64,000 bases of DNA from Microbulbifer bruguierae (GTDB lineage: Bacteria > Pseudomonadota > Gammaproteobacteria > Pseudomonadales > Cellvibrionaceae), in the NCBI RefSeq assembly GCF_029869925.1, contig NZ_CP118605.1:3252001-3316000 (forward strand), read 5' to 3'. The notes under the pieces were generated by a model. That model saw nothing but the letters and a program-made list of their open reading frames with translations. It was not told the origin of the DNA and made no database searches. The translations under genes were made by a program, and so were the position numbers. Positions 48,801-56,686 of the stretch are shown piece by piece (within the stretch, counting starts at the first letter, position 1; the number at the start of each line of letters is the position of its first letter).

Positions 48801-49355
48801 CTGTTTCGCGATCAGCTCGTTGAGTTGTTGGCTGGAGTCGAGTTGTACGCTCGCGTCTTTTAGTTCGCCACGGAGTTTTTCAACTTCTGCATGCAGCTGG
48901 CGCAGATGGGTACTGGGGTCTTCCGGTGGCACAAACGGGCCGAGTTTGAAGTCCGCGCGTGCCCTGCCGGATGAGGTGTGGAACCAGGCCGCCAGGGTGC
49001 GGGCAATCTTGAGCCCTTCAAGGGCTTCCTTGTGGCGGGTATGGAACTGGTGGGTGGCCCTGTTGCCTTCCCGGCGCAGGGTATGGAACAGCTGGCGCAC
49101 TCTGGGATCGAGGCGGATTTCCCGATCGAGCATATTGACCAGATCCAGTTGGGCGGTTCTGGGGTCATACTCGATCCCCAGCTGCGCAGCCATATGCTGT
49201 GCCAGTGCTTCACCCAGCTGGCGCAGCTTGATCAGCGTGGTGTTCGGGTCACTGGAAAACGACCGCTCCGCGGCTGCCGCCAGCTCCACAAACAGTGGAT
49301 CATGCACGGCGAGAAAGCCGAAGTTGCCGGACGTGATACGGTCTGTTCCCTGCAC
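45840..49355 (-). CDS. hsdR: Type I restriction enzyme R subunit
   Basis: Product of 1171 aa. The N terminus is a DUF4145-like helical domain (residues 1-130), then a long coiled coil (about 150-260) rich in Glu, Gln and Ala. The nuclease site is GRADYVLFAGLTPIAVVEAKKE (Asp and Glu-x-Lys). The translocase has ATGTGKTHTILGLMYRF (Walker A) and IIVDEAHRGYTLD (motif II). The C terminus binds the methylase. GTG 49355 has an AAGGGGG ribosome site. It is transcribed separately from, but in the same direction as, fic-hsdMS, and divergently from jetA. Confidence 0.95.
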   Translation of the reverse strand: MQGTDRITSGNFGFLAVHDPLFVELAAAAERSFSSDPNTTLIKLRQLGEALAQHMAAQLGIEYDPRTAQLDLVNMLDREIRLDPRVRQLFHTLRREGNRATHQFHTRHKEALEGLKIARTLAAWFHTSSGRARADFKLGPFVPPEDPSTHLRQLHAEVEKLRGELKDASVQLDSSQQLNELIAKQKAEYEELAHAMDEEARAKAEEVASQEQALAQQKGEYEQKIAELQRQLAAQDSRTQTAQRQQLAKQSRAASKNLGLNEELTRLLIDQQLLDAGWEADSQALTYSKGARPEKGRNCAIAEWPTKGGRADYVLFAGLTPIAVVEAKKENANVAGMIPQAERYSRTLKIEVPLVSAWALAGRTVAWPDDVDGHFQVPFVYSCNGRPQVPQLKEQSGTWFRDVRDPSNLRRDLAKFHSPAGLLDRLERSKAEAEKKLQQEPFGYLKMRDYQQEAIQATEKAIAEGNRQILLAMATGTGKTHTILGLMYRFLKAERFKRILFLVDRTALGTQATDAFKEAQLEQNMTLLQNYGIAEMGEMACDNDTRIQVATVQAMVKRLFLSDEPPTVDHFDCIIVDEAHRGYTLDQEMTEGELATRDVAQYLSSYRRVLDYFDAVKIGLTATPAKHTTEIFGKPAYTYSYREAVADDWLIDHEPPIRYETLLTQNGIQFEKGAQVQAINTHTGAVETAELEDELDFDVSAFNRRVINENFNRVICEQLAQELDPFGDEKTMIFCATDKHANMVKSLLDEAFKDLYNGAYNEAAVKKITGESDNVSQLIRRYKNERYPNIAITVDLLTTGIDVRPICNLVFLRRVRSRILYEQMIGRATRRCDEIGKTVFRIYDPVDIYAALQDVNTMQPLVKDPNITLEQLVDEITNPEQLERALNSPGESAGESHADAILSQLSQKMMRILRKADSKAENRPELKQKLEELEQQWGVAPKSLHKHLHELGPAGAADLIRQHAGLLNQLNEVSALLGSDRMPLISEHHDEIRERTQSYGAHQRPEDYLDSFSDFIRNQLNQSAALSAVVNKPRDLTRAQLKEVRLLLDSHGYTEANLQSAVRNQTNRDIAASIIGHIRRAALGEALEPFETRVARAMDQIYDLHPWTPAQRKWLERLAKQLTHEVIIDRDTVNQMPALEGGAKRLDKLLGDRLDTVLEAFNDALWTAQSG

Positions 49356-49495
49356 TGCGCCCCCTTAGGGATTCGTGGTCTTTTTTGTTTTTAGTCGGTC
49401 AGGGATTCTAGCGGGAAATGTGAGGGAGTTCACGCCAGGGTAATTTCCGGGTAGGGTTGATCCTTCGATTATTCACAGGCAAGGACCGGTAACCA

Positions 49496-51001
49496 GTGCC
49501 CATGGACACCACCGCCCGCCAACGCACGCAGCAATATATCTCCGCTCGCCGACAGCATCCGGCATGGCTGCTACTCGCCTCGCCGCGGGCGCCACTGGTG
49601 TTGGGCTGCCTGACTTCCCTGTTCGAATTTGCCGACAACGGTATTTCCGAGGAAGACGCGCTGCAGGCGCTGGCGGATATGCTCGCTGAGTACGCGGCCC
49701 AGGATGAGTTCGATATAGACCCGGACAACACTCGCCAGCTCGCCGGCCGCGAGCTGCGCCAGTGGATAAAGCGCGGGCTTGTGGTAGAGCGCGGCGGGCG
49801 CATTTACGCCAGCGATGCACTGTCGTCGGCGATTGCTTTTATCGATGCCCTCGACAACCGCATTATGACAACCACCGCATCGAGACTGTCGGTGGTGCAG
49901 CGGGAAATCGAAAATCTGGAAGTGGGGTTGAACCCCAACCCGGACAGCCGCAAAGCGGCCATCCGCCGGCAAATCAAAGCGCTGGAGGCGGAACTGGCAG
50001 AGGCGGAGGCGGGATACATTCCGGTGCTGTCTGAGGCCGAGGCGATTGAGCGCATTCGCGAGGTGTATAACCTGGCCACCGGGCTGCGTGCCGATTTTCG
50101 CCGGGTGGAGGATTCCTGGCGCGAGGCCGACCGCGCCCTGCGCCAGTCGATTATTTCCGAACAGTTTCATCGCGGCGATATTGTCGATCGTCTGCTGGAT
50201 GGACAGGCGTCCCTGCTCAATACCCCGGAGGGGCGAGTGTTCGACGGTTTCCAGCAGCAGCTGCGCCAGAGCGTAGAGCTGGACAATATGCGCGAACGCA
50301 TCCGCACCATTCTGTCCCACTCCAGTGCTGCGAAAGCGCTCAACCGTGCGCAATTGATTGACCTCAAATTATTGCGGGTGCGTTTGGTTAGCGAGAGTCA
50401 GTCAGTACTGCGCGCCCGCGCCCGCAGCGAGAAAGATGTGAAAGGCTTCCTCAAAACCGGGCTGGCGGCGGAGCACCATCGCGTCGGTCAGCTGTTGAAT
50501 GACATCCTGCATCAGGCACAGGAACTGGACTGGCAGCAGCAGAAGGTGCGTCGCGCCGACTCCCCGCTGCCACCGGTGGGGATGGCGCTGGGGAATATTC
50601 CAGTGCCGGAGCGGCTGCGCTTCAAGTCCCTGCAGAGCGATGGGGAAAGCGAGTTGGACCTGAGTGAACAGGAAACTGCGTTCGGTGAGATCGAGGATGA
50701 GTTCTGGGAAGCCCTGGATGGGCTCGACCGGGAAGCCGCTGTGCGCGATACCCTGGATACCCTTTCCCGCGCCGGCCGACCGCTGACACTGGCGGAATTG
50801 GCGGAGCAGCTGCCGCCGGTGCACGACCTGGAAACCCTCGCGTTATGGTTGGGCATGGCGCGGGAGGCGGGCATCGCTATTGCCGACGACGAACTGCAGC
50901 GGATTGCGCTGACCGACAGCGCGCAACAGCGTTGGCAATTCTGTGTACCGAGAGTGGCTTTGAGCAGTGAAGCCCTGGATGGCGTTGACTGGGAGTTTTA
51001 A
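49496..51001 (+). CDS. jetA: Wadjet protein JetA (DUF3375)
   Basis: Product of 501 aa, the kleisin-like subunit of the Wadjet plasmid-defence complex. It begins TTARQRTQQYISARRQHPAWLLLASPRAPLVL, and the middle is a long coiled coil, with winged-helix-like ends. GTG 49496 has AAGGA ten bases upstream; ATG 49502 is the alternative. Its stop codon overlaps the jetB start (TAATG). It is the first of four tightly overlapping genes, and its promoter lies in the 140-bp divergent gap with hsdR. Confidence 0.92.
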   Translation: MPMDTTARQRTQQYISARRQHPAWLLLASPRAPLVLGCLTSLFEFADNGISEEDALQALADMLAEYAAQDEFDIDPDNTRQLAGRELRQWIKRGLVVERGGRIYASDALSSAIAFIDALDNRIMTTTASRLSVVQREIENLEVGLNPNPDSRKAAIRRQIKALEAELAEAEAGYIPVLSEAEAIERIREVYNLATGLRADFRRVEDSWREADRALRQSIISEQFHRGDIVDRLLDGQASLLNTPEGRVFDGFQQQLRQSVELDNMRERIRTILSHSSAAKALNRAQLIDLKLLRVRLVSESQSVLRARARSEKDVKGFLKTGLAAEHHRVGQLLNDILHQAQELDWQQQKVRRADSPLPPVGMALGNIPVPERLRFKSLQSDGESELDLSEQETAFGEIEDEFWEALDGLDREAAVRDTLDTLSRAGRPLTLAELAEQLPPVHDLETLALWLGMAREAGIAIADDELQRIALTDSAQQRWQFCVPRVALSSEALDGVDWEF

Positions 51002-51759
51002 TGGTGGCGAATATCTTTGACGAAATTACCCGGCGTCCGCTGCAGGATACGACGGTTTCCTCTGAGGAAAGAGAGTCTGAATCCGAACCGATCGCAGAAA
51101 CGGGAACCGAAAAAGAAAATCAGGAAGTGATCGACAGTGCGCGCACCGACAAACGGCTGCGAGAAAGCGCACAGGAACTGCTGCGCCTGGGGTTACTGGA
51201 AGAAAGTCACCGGCCCAATTTGTACCGGGTGGCGATTGCCCATATGACTGCGCTTAACGCCATTCTGGAACCGCTGGATCTGGCGGCGCAGGCAGACGAT
51301 ATTCGTGGATTGATCTTTATCCGCGTGCGCAAAACGGAAGCCGAAGAAAACATCGAATCCCAGGACGACTGGTCTCATCCGCTGGTACGCAAGCAGCGCC
51401 TGACCCTGGAACAATCACTGCTGGTGGCCATTTTGCGCCAGCACTTCGTCGCCTACGAACAGGAGGCCGGAACCGGCGCCTCCGCAGCAATGGTGGCCGT
51501 GGATGAGTTGATACCGCAATTCCAGTTGTATATGGGGGATAGCGGCAGCGAAGCCCGTGAACGTAACCGGATGCTGCAGCTGCTGGATCAGCTGAAAGGT
51601 CATGGCCTGGTGTCGGAACCGGATGCCCACGAGCGGGTCGCCATCCGCCCGATGATCGCTCATCTGGCCAACCCGGAAAATCTGCAGGCGCTATTGCAGG
51701 AACTGAAAGTGCGGCTGGCAGTAGAGGATGATGGCGCACAAGCCGAGGGGGCCGAGTAG
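51001..51759 (+). CDS. jetB: Wadjet protein JetB (DUF4194)
   Basis: Product of 252 aa, the winged-helix partner (KITE-like) of JetA. The DUF4194 features are ELLRLGLLEESHRPNLYRVAI, LRGLIF-like IRGLIFIRV, KQRLTLEQSLLVAILRQHFVAYEQ and a C-terminal helix. It overlaps jetA (TAATG) and jetC (TAGTG) by one base each. The N-terminal 40 residues are acidic and low in complexity. Confidence 0.9.
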   Translation: MVANIFDEITRRPLQDTTVSSEERESESEPIAETGTEKENQEVIDSARTDKRLRESAQELLRLGLLEESHRPNLYRVAIAHMTALNAILEPLDLAAQADDIRGLIFIRVRKTEAEENIESQDDWSHPLVRKQRLTLEQSLLVAILRQHFVAYEQEAGTGASAAMVAVDELIPQFQLYMGDSGSEARERNRMLQLLDQLKGHGLVSEPDAHERVAIRPMIAHLANPENLQALLQELKVRLAVEDDGAQAEGAE

Positions 51760-54700
51760 TGGCACAAAATACAGATCCAAACAGTTCGCATACCGGGATC
51801 GTCGAGGTTCCCTGGCAGCTGGCGCCCACCTATATCCTGCAGGAGTTGGAGCTATACAACTGGGGTGGCTTCAGCGGCCATCACCGCGCGGAAATCGATG
51901 CAGATGGAACCGCGATTATCGGCCCCACTGGCAGCGGTAAAACCACCCTGGTGGATGCGCTGATGACCCTGCTCACTGCCACCCCGAAATACAATCTGGC
52001 CTCCACCGGCGGCCATGAAAGCGACCGCGATCTGCCATCCTATGTACGCGGCGTTACCGGTCCCGGCGATGGCGGTGAGGGACAATCCCATATCGCTCGG
52101 CTGGGAAAAACGGTCACCGGTATAGCCGCCACATTGAGTAATGGTATTAATTTGGTGCGCCTCGGCGCCGTATTGTGGTTTGACGGCACCAGCTCCTCGC
52201 CTTCGGACATGAAAAAACTGTGGTTGTTTACCACCGATGCAAACCAGACATTGCACAACTGGCTGACACTACAGCACGGCGGCGGGATGCGGGCGCTGCG
52301 CCAGCTGGATAAAACCGAGACAGGTATCTGGACCTATCCCAGTAAGAAAAACTTTCTCGCCCGCGCGCGGGATTTTTTTGAGGTGCGCGACAACGCCTTC
52401 AACCTGTTGAATCGCGCCGCCGGTCTCAAGCAGTTGAACAGTATCGATGACATTTTCCGCGAGCTGGTGCTGGACGACACCGCCCAGTTTGAGCGCGCCG
52501 CGGAAGTCGCGGACAGCTTCGACGACCTCGCTGCCATTCATGAGGAACTGGAAATTGCCCGCCGGCAGCAGCGATCACTGGAGCCGGTAAAAGTCACCTG
52601 GCAACAATTTTCCGAAAATGAAGCGGAGCTGGAAGAAAAAAAATCGCTGAATACTGCATTACCACTGTGGTTTGGTGAGCAGGCGTATCGGTTGTGGAAA
52701 GTGGAGTCCGAGCGCTTGACTATTGCGCTGAAAGAGGCACAGGCACACCAGGAAAATGTGGAAGAGCTCTACCAGACGCAAAGGGAGAAGCGGGACCTGC
52801 TCAACAGAGAGTTTCTACAGCTTGGCGGGTCGGATATCCAAACGCTCGAAGAGTTGATTGCGGAGAAACAAAAACAACTGGACGGGTGCGCGCGTAGTGC
52901 CAGCGATTACCAGCGCCTGGCACAACGGCTGAGGTTGCCGGATACCTTGAATCGACAGGCATTTGTCGCAAACCAGGCAGAGAGCGAGCCCCGACTGCGG
53001 GAGGTTGACGATCGGCTGGACGAAGCGGATCAACAGCTGTTTGAAGCGGGTAGTAAACAGCACCAGCAAAAAGAAGTTATTCGAGAGTTAAAACAAGAAC
53101 TGGCTGATATCGAACGCCGACCAGGTTCGAATATCCCGGGAAATTTCCAGCGGTTCCGCGCGCTGCTGGCCGAGCAGCTCAGTGTAAGTGAAGAGGCTTT
53201 GCCTTTCGTTGCAGAATTAGTGCAGGTAAAAGAAGATCAGCGAGAATGGCGTGGAGCCATCGAGCGTGCGCTGGGTAGCCATCGCCTGCGTATTCTTGTA
53301 CCGCCGGAACAGAAAAAGGCTGCGCTGCAGTGGATCAATAGCAGGCACAATGCACTGCATGTGCGGATTCTGGAGGTAGAGCAACCGGCAAGCAGTCCCA
53401 ATTTTTGGGAGGATGGTTATACCCGAAAACTCGAATACAAAAAGCATCCCTACCGCGAGCCGGTCAAGGCTCTGTTGGCCGGAATGGATCGCCACTGCAT
53501 GACCTCGGTTGATGGTCTGGAAGACACGCCGCACGCCATGACCGCGCAGGGCTTGATGTCAGGCAGGGCGCGATTCTTTGACAAACAGGACCAGAGACGA
53601 CTGGATGAGGGGTGGCTGACCGGATTTGATAACCGAGACCGCCTGACATTTTTGCAGCAAAGGATTGTGGATGAGGAAAAACAGTTGCCGGTGCTGAATG
53701 CCGCTGTAGAACAGGCGCGTGCGCAAAAGAGCCAGTTGCAGCAGGAAAAATTCTTGCTGGAAGCCCTGCGAGACCTGGACTTTTCCTCCATCAATATCGA
53801 ACGCGCAGAACGGGATCTTGTCCAGCAACAGGAAAAGCTGCGTGTGTTGACGGCGCCGGATTCTGATGTGGCCAATGCAAAGCAGAAGCTGGATGAAGTG
53901 GAGTATGCTTTAAAAGCGCTTGAAAGCGAAAAAACCGGTTGCTTGAAAGCCGTGTTGGCCACCACGCACGAGCTCGAAAGGGCGGACTCAGAAAAGTCCA
54001 GAGCCTATCGGAAAGCGGAGGCCGGATTGACGGATTCTCAGCGCACATTGGTCGAAAAGGCAGTGCCGCAAATCCACCATGAGCAACTGAATACAATTTC
54101 CGAGATTGAGCGCAATATCTATGACCGAATCCACGCAGAACTCGATAAGCTGAAAACCCGCAGCGGTCAGTTGGAGAAGGCCCTGGTGCGGCAGATGTCC
54201 GACGCGCAAAAAGAAGATCGCGGCGCACTGTCAGAGGCGGGTCGTGAGCTGGAAGATGTGCCAACCTATCTTGAACGCCTGCGGGTGTTGACCGAAGAAG
54301 CTTTGCCGGAGAAACGGGATCGCTTCCGGGACTATCTGAATCGCTCTTCCGATGACGGCGTTTCGCAACTGCTGATGTCAATCAAGAGCGAAGTAGAGCG
54401 TATCGAGGAAAAACTCGAAGACGTCAATAACACGCTGCGGCGGGTGGACTTCCAACATGGACGCTACCTGCAACTGGTGGCCACTAGTGTGGTGCACGAA
54501 AGTCTACGTACATTCAATAAAGCGCATACCCGTCTGGCGTCCGCGCGCTTTGTGGACGACGAAGGCGAAAGTCATTTCAAGGCGCTGCAGCATATCGTCT
54601 CACTGCTGCGGGATGCCTGCGAACGCAAACGCACTCAGGGTGCCCGCGCGCTGCTGGATCCACGCTATCGGTTGGAGTTCAAGGTAGCGGTAATCGAGCG

Positions 54701-55100
54701 CAGCGACGGGCGCATTTTCGAGACCCGCAGCGGCTCTCAGGGCGGCAGTGGCGGCGAGAAAGAAATTATCGCCTCCTATGTGCTCACCGCTTCCCTGAGT
54801 TACGCGCTGTGCCCGGACGGCAGCAGTCGCCCGCTGTTCGGCACCATTGTGCTGGACGAGGCTTTTTCCCGCAGTTCCCACGCGGTAGCCGGCCGAATTA
54901 TCGCCGCGCTGAAGGAATTCGGTTTGCACGCGCTGTTTATCACCCCGAACAAAGAGATGCGGCTACTGAAAAAACACACCCGTTCCGCGGTAGTCGTGCA
55001 TCGTCGCGGCAACCAGTCCAGTCTGACCCCACTGAGCTGGCAGGCGCTGGATACGATGCGCGAGCAGCGCAGGGAGAGAGCGGATGAAATCCCCGGGTGA
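51759..55100 (+). CDS. jetC: Wadjet SMC-like ATPase JetC
   Basis: Product of 1113 aa, an SMC/MukB-like ATPase that would form a DNA-extruding motor. Walker A is IIGPTGSGKTTLVDAL (residues 55-62 GPTGSGKT). The ABC signature GSQGGSGGEKEIIASYVL and Walker B GTIVLDEAFSRSS lie at the C-terminal end. Between them is about 800 residues of coiled coil (for example LEELIAEKQKQLDG) with a hinge near the middle. The GTG start overlaps the jetB stop codon. It overlaps jetD by 17 bp. Confidence 0.95.
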   Translation: MAQNTDPNSSHTGIVEVPWQLAPTYILQELELYNWGGFSGHHRAEIDADGTAIIGPTGSGKTTLVDALMTLLTATPKYNLASTGGHESDRDLPSYVRGVTGPGDGGEGQSHIARLGKTVTGIAATLSNGINLVRLGAVLWFDGTSSSPSDMKKLWLFTTDANQTLHNWLTLQHGGGMRALRQLDKTETGIWTYPSKKNFLARARDFFEVRDNAFNLLNRAAGLKQLNSIDDIFRELVLDDTAQFERAAEVADSFDDLAAIHEELEIARRQQRSLEPVKVTWQQFSENEAELEEKKSLNTALPLWFGEQAYRLWKVESERLTIALKEAQAHQENVEELYQTQREKRDLLNREFLQLGGSDIQTLEELIAEKQKQLDGCARSASDYQRLAQRLRLPDTLNRQAFVANQAESEPRLREVDDRLDEADQQLFEAGSKQHQQKEVIRELKQELADIERRPGSNIPGNFQRFRALLAEQLSVSEEALPFVAELVQVKEDQREWRGAIERALGSHRLRILVPPEQKKAALQWINSRHNALHVRILEVEQPASSPNFWEDGYTRKLEYKKHPYREPVKALLAGMDRHCMTSVDGLEDTPHAMTAQGLMSGRARFFDKQDQRRLDEGWLTGFDNRDRLTFLQQRIVDEEKQLPVLNAAVEQARAQKSQLQQEKFLLEALRDLDFSSINIERAERDLVQQQEKLRVLTAPDSDVANAKQKLDEVEYALKALESEKTGCLKAVLATTHELERADSEKSRAYRKAEAGLTDSQRTLVEKAVPQIHHEQLNTISEIERNIYDRIHAELDKLKTRSGQLEKALVRQMSDAQKEDRGALSEAGRELEDVPTYLERLRVLTEEALPEKRDRFRDYLNRSSDDGVSQLLMSIKSEVERIEEKLEDVNNTLRRVDFQHGRYLQLVATSVVHESLRTFNKAHTRLASARFVDDEGESHFKALQHIVSLLRDACERKRTQGARALLDPRYRLEFKVAVIERSDGRIFETRSGSQGGSGGEKEIIASYVLTASLSYALCPDGSSRPLFGTIVLDEAFSRSSHAVAGRIIAALKEFGLHALFITPNKEMRLLKKHTRSAVVVHRRGNQSSLTPLSWQALDTMREQRRERADEIPG

Positions 55101-56232
55101 CATTGCTGAGCGCCTCGCCAGGCAGTGGCAGCAGGCACCGTTGCGAGTGGAGCGGCTGCTAAACCGAGAGCGTTGGCCACTGGATATTGCCATTGGTAAG
55201 CCCAGTGGTGCCGATTTTTCCAGCAATACCGCTCAGGTCCAGGCACATGTGCAGCGTTGGCGCGCGGTGACTAACGGCGAAGTGTTGTGGGCGCCGGTGA
55301 AATACCGGGCCGGCGCTGAGGCGGTATCGCTGCCTCATACCTGGCGAATACGCACCCCCTCGGAATGGGTGGATGCAAGCGAAAGTGCCGAAATTCAAGA
55401 AGAATTCTCCCGGCTGGGACACATTGTCGGCAACGTCGACAGTGTCTTTCATGAGCTACTGGTGCGCGAGCGGCCATTGTGGCAAAAAAAACATGTCGAC
55501 GAAGTCGTTAGTGCGGCAAAGCTCGCCAGTACCCTTGCCCCTGGTGTGGCTGCCGGCCGTCCACTGCGCTTAATGGCGGAAGCGGGTGTGGATACCAAAT
55601 TCTTTGAACGTCACGCTACCCTGATAACCCGATTGCTCGACCAGCGCTTTTGTGGCGCGGCCAGTGAACAAGGATTGCACAGCTTCCTCAACGCCAGTGA
55701 CGACAGCGATCACTGGGTCCTCGTTGCCCCGCTGGATAAGTCATTATTGCCGTTTCGGCGCCAGCGGGTAGCAACCCGCGAACTGGCGGATACACCGCTT
55801 CCGGGTACGCATATCCTGATTGTGGAGAACGAGCAGTGTATTCATCTATTGCCGGAATTACCGGATACGATTGCCATCTTGGGCGCGGGGTTGGACCTGA
55901 ACTGGCTGGGATCCCCGGCATTTGATGGCAAATACCTGGCTTACTGGGGTGACATGGATACCTGGGGATTATCGATGCTGGCTGGGGCCAAGCTGCAGCG
56001 GCCGGAGATTGTCCCGTTATTAATGACTCGAGCCCTTTTTGACCGATATGCGGAGCAGAGTGCGGTTACTGAACCAGTGGTGGCGAGGCCTACAGCTCCA
56101 GAAGGGTTGGACTCAGTCGAAGCAGATTTTTATCGGCATTTGATTGCATTGAGTAACGGACGCCTGGAGCAGGAATACCTGCCCGGCGGCGAAGTGGCGG
56201 TGGCAGTAAAGGCATGGCGATCAAGTTCTTAG
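55084..56232 (+). CDS. jetD: Wadjet topoisomerase VI-like nuclease JetD
   Basis: Product of 382 aa, the DNA-cutting subunit of Wadjet (DUF3322/DUF2220). The Toprim part has ILIVENEQ with the key Glu and YWGDMDTWGLSML with the acidic metal pair. The N-terminal region is helical (DIAERLARQWQQAP). Wadjet cuts small circular plasmids, so JetD carries the nuclease step. The gene completes the A-B-C-D order. Confidence 0.93.
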   Translation: MKSPGDIAERLARQWQQAPLRVERLLNRERWPLDIAIGKPSGADFSSNTAQVQAHVQRWRAVTNGEVLWAPVKYRAGAEAVSLPHTWRIRTPSEWVDASESAEIQEEFSRLGHIVGNVDSVFHELLVRERPLWQKKHVDEVVSAAKLASTLAPGVAAGRPLRLMAEAGVDTKFFERHATLITRLLDQRFCGAASEQGLHSFLNASDDSDHWVLVAPLDKSLLPFRRQRVATRELADTPLPGTHILIVENEQCIHLLPELPDTIAILGAGLDLNWLGSPAFDGKYLAYWGDMDTWGLSMLAGAKLQRPEIVPLLMTRALFDRYAEQSAVTEPVVARPTAPEGLDSVEADFYRHLIALSNGRLEQEYLPGGEVAVAVKAWRSSS

Positions 56233-56509
56233 AAAACGGTTTTCTGCCCGCAGTACCATCCGCTTCAGGACCTCTGTAAAGCTTCCAGGTGTTCGGGCCA
56301 TGGAGGTGAATACTTTTCCATGGTTCACTTTTTATCGAGGCACGCCCCGCCCGTGAAGAGTTTGAATACTTCTAGCTTAAGGGTGACAAATTCCTCCCCC
56401 AGATCGGGGAAATCGATGGAGGAGCTGGCGAGAATTGTCTGCTTGCGGGGCAATGTAATCCCTTCGGATAGGATTTTGCTCTGCAAACTTTCTATTTGTG
56501 GAAAGCAAA

Positions 56510-56586
56510 TGGTGGGCCCAGCAGGACTTGAACCTGCGACCGATCGATTATGAGTCGAGCGCTCTAACCAACTGAGCTATAGGCCC
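56510..56586 (-). tRNA. tRNA-Ile2 (CAU anticodon)
   Basis: Read on the minus strand: acceptor arms GGGCCTA and TGGGCCC pair, D-arm GCTCAGTTGGTTAGAGC, anticodon loop CTCATAA with CAT (56552-56550), T-arm GCAGGTTCAAGTCCTGC, and an encoded CCA (56512-56510). The body resembles tRNA-Ile2 of the lysidine type (GACTCATAATCG, and GGTCGC before the T-arm) rather than tRNA-Met. Its 3' end points to the Wadjet operon, a position often used as an integration site. No second copy of the 3' end is seen at the other edge. Confidence 0.92.
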
Positions 56587-56686
56587 CAAAGAGACGCTCG
56601 CAGGAGCCTGCGAGCGGGATGGCAAAGTACTCGATTTTTCTTTTCAGATCAACGGCCTTGCCATAGCGACTGGCGACTCGCTGCGC

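Noticed and set aside
56233..56509. Possible attachment repeat of the tRNA 3' end near the island
   Set aside because: I found no second copy of the tRNA 3' end in this stretch or near 37200-41300.
56320..56553. 77-codon ORF containing MVGPAGLEPATDRL
   Set aside because: That ending is the well-known false translation of a tRNA antisense strand; it overlaps the tRNA-Ile gene.
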